The notes beneath the pieces were generated by a model. It was not told where the DNA came from. It did no database searches and saw only the letters and a list, made by a program, of their open reading frames with translations. A DNA stretch of 17,329 nt from positions 1-17,329 of the forward strand of contig JAGDXH010000010.1 in assembly GCA_023256295.1 (NCBI GenBank). The letters are read 5' to 3'. Positions within the stretch are counted from its first letter, which is position 1. Each line of letters opens with the position of its first letter. This DNA comes from Thermoproteati archaeon. GTDB taxonomy: Archaea; Thermoproteota; Thermoprotei_A; Marsarchaeales; UBA168. Made by a program: the position numbers and the translations under genes. Shown one piece after another: positions 13,056 to 17,329 of this stretch.

Positions 13056-15680
13056 ATGGACTGCCAGCTTATGGAGGAACTTGGGCACGAGGACGTTGGT
13101 GAGGCAGAGGAAGCGCCAGAGGAAAGAGAAGTTCCTGAGGAAACGGGGAGAACTGGGGAGTCTCTTCCTCTGCCGCCAGAAGGAAAGAAGGTATACCTGA
13201 TTTCCGTTGAATATGATGCTGCTAAGAAGAAGGCTTATCTCAAACTTCTTGACGAGGATGGTCACGTTTACGCGTACTATGACAGGTCGAACCACAAGCC
13301 CTACCTCATAACAGACGTCCCTCCTGACAAGGTCAAAGAAATACCAGGGATAGCCAAGAGTCGGGATTTCATAGATGCCGTCAGGGTCAAGAAGTACAAC
13401 GCGCTTACTGGTGAGAACGTTGTGCTCACCAAGGTTTTGGCCTCGGACCCTCTGGCCATAGGAGGCAAGCCAAACTCCTTCAGGGAGTTGTTGCCAAGGG
13501 TTTGGGAGGCCAAGATCAGGTACACAAGCTGCTATACTTACGATCAGCGCCTCTTTCCGGGCATGCCCTACATGCTGTACGATGGAAGGCTTAACCCATA
13601 TCCCAACGATCTGACATCAGAAGAGGAGAAGGAGCTGAGGGCGATATTCCAAGGAGAAAAGGAGGAGTACGTTAGGGAAGCTTTCACGTATTTTCCACTG
13701 CTGATATCATCAACTCCAAGCGTCAAGAGGGCAGGGTTGGACATAGAGGTCTACACGCCCAGGGAAAACCTGATGCCGAACCCGACCGAGGCAAGGTTCC
13801 CTGTCATATCTGTTGCCCTAGCTGGCAGCGACGGAAGGAAGATGGTCTTCTTGCTCGAGAGGAGCGAGCAGGAGATGCCAAGGGGGCAATCGCCCGACCT
13901 TCCCTCAGATGCTCATGTTGAGATGGTTTCCACCGAGCCGGAGCTCCTAAGGAAGGCCTTCGCCGCTATGGAGGAATACCCGCTCATATTGACTTTTAAT
14001 GGGGATAACTTTGATCTGCCCTATCTTTACAATAGAGCTCGCTCAGTTGGCCTTAGGCATGAAGAGATACCAATATCCTTGGCAAGAGAGCAGGCATACG
14101 TGATCAATGGTTGGCACGTGGATCTTTACAAGCTTTTCAAGAACGCTGCCATACAAGTGTACGCGTTTGGGGATATCTACAAGGGATTTACCCTGGACGA
14201 AATAACCAAGGCTTTGCTCAATAAGGGAAAGATAGAGGTCCCTCCTGCGCTCCATGGGTTGACGTCAGGGCAGCTAGCTGCCTACAACCTGAACGACGCC
14301 GAGATCACGCTAGAGCTCACGACGTTCCAGAACGAACTGGTCATGAAGCTCCTTTTTCTCATAATGAGGATCTCTCGCCTTTCCATGGAGGAGGTAGTTA
14401 GGCTTGGAATAAGTGGCTGGACGAGGAGCGCCATCTACGCAGCTCACAGAGAAAAGAACTACCTCATACCGAACCAGGGAGATCTCGCTTCAAAGGGGCA
14501 AGTTCAAAGCAAAGCCACAATAAAGGGCAAGAAGTTCCAAGGCGCCATCGTCATAAAGCCAAGGACAGGCATATACTTTGACGTCTTCGTGATGGACTTT
14601 GGGTCTCTGTATCCATCCATAATAAAGGAGTATAATCTCTCGTATGAGACCATCGACTGCCCCCACCCCCAGTGCAGGAACAACGTCATACCCGGGACAA
14701 GCCATTGGGTTTGCACCATATGGCAGGGTATTTTTTCCACATACGTTGGGTTGATCCGGGACTTCAGGCTGAAGTGGTTCAAGAAGAAGGCAAAGGAGGC
14801 GAAGGATCCCGAGTCCAAGGTGTGGTATGACGTCGTTCAAAGGGCCTTGAAGGTCTTTATAAATGCCTCCTACGGGGTGCTCGGGGCTGAAACGTTCCCG
14901 CTTTACACTCCCTCGGTGGCGGAAGCAACCACTGCGATGGGGAGATATGCAATAAATCAGACTAGTGCCAAAGCTCAGGCTATGGGGATCGCTGTGCTTT
15001 ACGGCGACACGGATAGCGTCTTCTTGCACAGGCCAGCCCAGAAGCAGCTGGACGAGCTATCCGAGTGGGCTGAGAAGACCCTCAGGATAGGTCTGGACGT
15101 GGACAAGGTATACAGGTACGTGGTTTTCTCGGAGCTTAAGAAGAACTATCTGGGCGTCACGCCCTCGGGCCAGGTTGACGTGAAGGGGCTTCTGGGTAAG
15201 AAAAGGAACACTCCGGAGATCGTGAAAAACGCCTTCAACGAGATACTTCGCGTGTTGGCGAACGTTAAGGACGAGAAGCAGTTCGAAGCCGCGAAGCAGG
15301 AAATAAAGAGCATAGTGAAGGAGGTTTACCAGAGGATACAGAAAAAACAGTTCACGCTTGACGAGGTTTCCTTTAACGTGATGCTGAACAAGCACTTGGA
15401 CACGTACACCAAGACCACGCCGCAACACGTCAAGGCCGCCAGGATGTATGAGACGGCCATGGGGAAGAGTTTGGGTCCTGGAGAGGTCATTTCCTTCGTG
15501 AAGGTACGCGGGGGAACTGGCGTGAAGCCCACCGCGCTTGCGACTGTGGACGAGGTGGATGTGGAAAAGTACGTTGAGAGTCTTAGGACTACGCTTGAGC
15601 AGGTGCTGAACGCCCTTGACATACGTTTCGATGAGATAATCGGGGTGACGGACCTGTCCTCGTTCATGCAATTCAGCTAA
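13056..15680 (+). CDS. Family B DNA polymerase (PolB1-like), with proofreading exonuclease
   Basis: At 874 residues this is a full-length archaeal replicative-type family B polymerase. The exonuclease motifs are complete: GLDIEVYTP with Asp229/Glu231, LTFNGDNFD with Asn315/Asp320, and YNLNDAE with Tyr410/Asp414. Polymerase motifs follow: motif A DFGSLYPSII (Asp514), motif B KVFINASYG (599-607), motif C YGDTDS (Asp651/Asp653), and the ELKKNYLG block. A Cys/His cluster (Cys535, Cys540, His550, Cys553) could bind a metal; it is an inference from spacing. The first 40 residues are acidic and non-conserved, so Met6 is a possible alternative start. It follows dtdA by 24 nt and converges on ridA. 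Replication or repair DNA synthesis is the expected role, with PCNA as partner by family knowledge. Confidence 0.96.
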   Translation: MDCQLMEELGHEDVGEAEEAPEEREVPEETGRTGESLPLPPEGKKVYLISVEYDAAKKKAYLKLLDEDGHVYAYYDRSNHKPYLITDVPPDKVKEIPGIAKSRDFIDAVRVKKYNALTGENVVLTKVLASDPLAIGGKPNSFRELLPRVWEAKIRYTSCYTYDQRLFPGMPYMLYDGRLNPYPNDLTSEEEKELRAIFQGEKEEYVREAFTYFPLLISSTPSVKRAGLDIEVYTPRENLMPNPTEARFPVISVALAGSDGRKMVFLLERSEQEMPRGQSPDLPSDAHVEMVSTEPELLRKAFAAMEEYPLILTFNGDNFDLPYLYNRARSVGLRHEEIPISLAREQAYVINGWHVDLYKLFKNAAIQVYAFGDIYKGFTLDEITKALLNKGKIEVPPALHGLTSGQLAAYNLNDAEITLELTTFQNELVMKLLFLIMRISRLSMEEVVRLGISGWTRSAIYAAHREKNYLIPNQGDLASKGQVQSKATIKGKKFQGAIVIKPRTGIYFDVFVMDFGSLYPSIIKEYNLSYETIDCPHPQCRNNVIPGTSHWVCTIWQGIFSTYVGLIRDFRLKWFKKKAKEAKDPESKVWYDVVQRALKVFINASYGVLGAETFPLYTPSVAEATTAMGRYAINQTSAKAQAMGIAVLYGDTDSVFLHRPAQKQLDELSEWAEKTLRIGLDVDKVYRYVVFSELKKNYLGVTPSGQVDVKGLLGKKRNTPEIVKNAFNEILRVLANVKDEKQFEAAKQEIKSIVKEVYQRIQKKQFTLDEVSFNVMLNKHLDTYTKTTPQHVKAARMYETAMGKSLGPGEVISFVKVRGGTGVKPTALATVDEVDVEKYVESLRTTLEQVLNALDIRFDEIIGVTDLSSFMQFS

Positions 15681-15686
15681 AGGCCG

Positions 15687-16139
15687 GACCTCCAGCAACG
15701 CAGATACCTCGACCGCGGCTCCCAAGGGAAGCTCTGCGACACCAACGGCAATCCTGGAATGGCGGCCCGCTTGGTCGAATACCTGAAACATGACCTCAGA
15801 GGCCCCGTTCATGACCTTGGCTTGATCTGAAAAGTTGGGAGCAGACCTCACGTATCCTTCAAGTCTCAGTACTTGCCTGACGCCGTTAAGAGATGAGAGA
15901 TTTGCTTTTGCTGCGGCCAGCACGTTGAGTGCGCAGAGCCGAGCAGCTTGTTGGCCCTGCTCGACGGTTAGGTCCGCGCCGACGCGCCCCGCATACAGCA
16001 GTTTTCCGTTCATCATCGGAAGCTGACCAGATATCAGCAAAAGCGATGCGGCGCGAGTAGCAGGCAGGTAAGCGGCGAGCGGCCTTGGGGGCTCGGGAAG
16101 GACCATACCCAGTTCCCGCAGCCTAGCCTCAAAATCCAT
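15687..16139 (-). CDS. RidA/YjgF family protein (reading frame continues without stop past the family end)
   Basis: RidA proteins hydrolyse reactive enamine/imine intermediates released by PLP enzymes. The 151 residues from ATG 16139 match the family completely: LRELGMVLPEPPRPLAAY, LLISGQLP (34-41), the AARLCALNVLAAAK helix, LEGYVRSAPNF, KVMNGASE, GRHSRIAVGVAELPLG with Arg129 at the substrate-binding position, and the terminal strand VEVSALLEV. Two oddities flank it. Upstream, the same frame continues without a stop into radA. Downstream, no stop follows VEVSALLEV; the frame runs on to 15057, antisense to polB. A shift by one base after Val151 would meet TAG at 15677-15679. The feature end given is the end of the conserved domain, not a stop codon. 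Confidence 0.82.
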
Positions 16140-16643
16140 CTCAGGCAATTGCCCTCGCTTCTGCGGGTCTTTTATGCCCTGTGGCGTGATCTCGAAAACG
16201 GCCTCTCCTTCGGGTAGGTAGGAACTGTCAACTAGATGAGCTATCCTCAGGCCGCCTTTGCTTCTCCTGAGGTTGATCCTGTTGTTGGGACCATGCATCA
16301 TTATGTTTCCTCCTGCTGAGGTATTGGGATTCCCGAAGAAGACGTCGGGCCTGGACATTATCTGGTTCGTGACCACAACTGCAACATTGTAGAGGTCGGC
16401 GAGGTTTGACAAGTCGTGCAAGTGTCTGTTGAGCTTTTGCTGCCTATCGGCCAGGTGCTCTCTTCCTTGAAATTGCTTGGAGCTCCTGAAGAAGCCTATG
16501 ACACTATCTACTATGACTAGCCTTATGTTCCAAGCCTTGATCGTGTTATCTGCGTCCATAAGTATCTTTTCGACCGTCGCCATCTGGTCATCGGTTGCGC
16601 GAGCAACGTAAACGCGGGTTCTTTTGAGCGCTTCATCGGGGTC
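16140..16643 (-). pseudogene. radA: RadA C-terminal two thirds of the ATPase core, downstream of an in-frame TGA
   Basis: This is the continuation of radA in the same frame after the TGA at 16646-16644. It retains DPDEALKR, the Walker B region IRLVIVDSVIGFFR, the hallmark HLADRQQKLNRHLHDLS, VVVTNQIMSRPDVFFG, the SAGGN loop 2 region, LRRSKGGLRIAHLVDS and LPEGEAVFEITPQGIKD. Conservation after the stop is as strong as before it, so it has not been decaying for long. Unless the stop is a sequence error or is bypassed, this part would be made only from an internal start such as ATG 16583, and would lack Walker A. At its end the frame passes directly into ridA (GQLPE, then ATG 16139) without a stop. 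Confidence 0.75.
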
Positions 16644-17183
16644 TCAACCTGCGGCTGCGGCGACCTCGCGGAAGCGCTGAGGACTGAACGTTTTTTCGGA
16701 ATCGATTATGAACGGGTTTCCATCGAGCCCTCCCTTCTCTTTGGGAAGCATGACGTTCACAGCGAGCTGTATGGCAAGCTGGGTTTTGCCAGAGCCCCCT
16801 TCTCCGAAGAACTCGGTGACTTCACCGACTGGAACACCCCCGCCCAGCAGATCATCAAGCTTTGAGGACCCTGTCGTTATCTTTCCCCTACTCTGTATCA
16901 GCTTTTCTAGGTCTTCAGCAGTTATTATCTGTATGTTGAGCTTCTCTCTCGCTGAGTTTATTATCTTGTGGCACATGGCCAACCCCAGGCCGGTGGCAGC
17001 AGCTAGCTCCTCCGCGGACGCTATTGACAGACTCTCGTAGGAAGTGTAATCGTTCTCGTAAAGGCGAAGCGCCGTTGCTTCTCCGACCCCGTCAAGCTCC
17101 ATCAGCTTCTTGATGATGGGGCTGTCCTCTGGTGCCTCAGGGCTTTGCTCGCCGGTCTGGCTTGGTTCCTCGCTCATTTTCAC
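16644..17183 (-). CDS. radA: DNA repair and recombination protein RadA, N-terminal part ending at in-frame TGA
   Basis: RadA is the archaeal RecA/Rad51 recombinase that forms filaments on single-stranded DNA. This part holds a 20-residue acidic lead, the helix-hairpin-helix domain (about 25-85: MELDGVGEATALRLYE), the linker, KITTGSSKLDDLLGGGVP, Walker A GEGGSGKT (127-134) and IIDSEKTFSPQRF. Translation ends after AAAG at TGA (16646-16644), at a position that is usually Leu in the GLDPDE motif; the rest of RadA follows in the same frame. The two parts together give about 345 residues, the normal RadA length. The start is GTG 17183 or ATG 17177, both 21-27 nt from a TATA-like TTAATAG. Because archaea need RadA for recombination repair, a sequence error or strain-specific lesion is more likely than a real 179-residue protein. 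Confidence 0.9.
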   Translation of the reverse strand: MKMSEEPSQTGEQSPEAPEDSPIIKKLMELDGVGEATALRLYENDYTSYESLSIASAEELAAATGLGLAMCHKIINSAREKLNIQIITAEDLEKLIQSRGKITTGSSKLDDLLGGGVPVGEVTEFFGEGGSGKTQLAIQLAVNVMLPKEKGGLDGNPFIIDSEKTFSPQRFREVAAAAG

Positions 17184-17200
17184 CTATTGCGCTGCGGTAG

Positions 17201-17207
17201 CTATTAA
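17201..17207 (-). promoter_or_regulatory. TATA-like promoter of radA
   Basis: TTAATAG on the minus strand is centred 21 nt before GTG 17183 and 27 nt before ATG 17177, consistent with a leaderless radA transcript. The plus-strand T-run at 17245-17250 (AGCTTTTTTGG) is about 22-25 nt before the divergent tRNA-Arg and is its likely promoter. Confidence 0.4.
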
Positions 17208-17269
17208 GGGATTACACGGTTTGGTGAAAGTCATTCCTCAAAGCTTTTTTGGTGCGGCCTAGGGCAAGC

Positions 17270-17329
17270 GGGCCCATAGCTCAGCATGGATAGAGCAACG
17301 GCCTCCGGAGCCGTTGGTCCAGGGTTCAA
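17270..17329 (+). tRNA. tRNA-Arg (anticodon CCG), 3' end cut off by window edge
   Basis: The acceptor strand GGGCCCA (17270-17276), TA, D arm GCTC/GAGC, anticodon stem ACGGC/GCCGT (17298-17302 and 17310-17314) and loop CTCCGGA give the anticodon CCG at 17305-17307, reading CGG (Arg). The variable region TGGTC and the start of the T arm, CAGGG TTCAA, are visible. The rest of the T arm and the acceptor 3' strand lie outside the window. No anticodon-loop intron is present. Confidence 0.96.

Noticed and set aside
14490..15029. 179-codon minus-strand frame inside polB
   Set aside because: It is an antisense shadow over polymerase motifs A to C.
15057..15686. Antisense continuation of the ridA frame as a real C-terminal domain
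   Set aside because: It is exactly in register opposite conserved polB codons, resembles no protein family, and starts where RidA homology ends. Missing-stop or base error explains it better, so it is listed as a finding and not as a gene.
16644..16646. Selenocysteine or reassigned TGA in radA
   Set aside because: The site is normally Leu, not a redox cysteine. No family precedent exists, and several genes here end in TGA.
1..17329. CRISPR arrays, insertion sequences, inteins or prophage genes
   Set aside because: No regularly spaced repeats, transposase or integrase motifs, terminal repeats or splicing motifs (including within PolB and RadA) were seen.

Overview
This is a gene-dense stretch of an archaeal chromosome. 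The case rests on archaeal-type S-adenosylmethionine synthetase, archaeal D-aminoacyl-tRNA deacylase (DTD2), RadA, a family B replicative DNA polymerase, AMMECR1, DUF460, an RtcB/archease pair, an Rqc2/NEMF homologue and a NucS/EndoMS-like protein. Arginine is mostly AGG/AGA and ATA is common for isoleucine. Promoter-proximal genes have TATA-like boxes about 23-27 nt before the start codon, which suggests leaderless mRNAs, while one operon-internal gene has a strong Shine-Dalgarno. The style fits a TACK-superphylum archaeon, probably thermophilic (inference). I cannot resolve the lineage further.

Layout. The left edge is a truncated tRNA-Glu(CTC) on the minus strand. It diverges from a plus-strand run: mtnA (methylthioribose-1-phosphate isomerase), a DUF460 RNase H-fold protein, an AMMECR1 protein, and after a 262-nt gap a GT-B glycosyltransferase. 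The glycosyltransferase converges on, and overlaps, a two-gene minus-strand operon: a NucS/EndoMS-like protein without its catalytic triad, and a free-standing threonyl-tRNA synthetase editing domain. A 577-nt stretch with no recognised gene separates this operon from the divergent rtcB-archease pair. Next come an unrecognised helical protein with a hairpin at its predicted mRNA 5' end, overlapping an Rqc2/NEMF homologue, then metK-dtdA-polB. PolB converges on radA-ridA (minus). The right edge is a truncated tRNA-Arg(CCG).

How the genes fit together. There is a strong translation and RNA quality-control theme: two trans-editing proteins (DTD2 and the Thr editing domain), the Rqc2-like ribosome rescue factor, the RtcB/archease tRNA ligase system and two tRNAs. 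DNA replication and recombination genes (polB, radA, the NucS-like gene) form a second theme. MtnA and MetK belong to methionine/AdoMet metabolism.

The most unusual points are a radA reading frame broken by an in-frame TGA, in-frame continuity of radA into ridA, a ridA frame with no stop at its family end that runs about 210 codons antisense into polB, the catalytically dead NucS-like protein beside the stand-alone Thr editing domain, and an archease with a 43-residue extension beginning exactly where the family normally stops. The radA/ridA anomalies may be sequence errors and need read-level checking.
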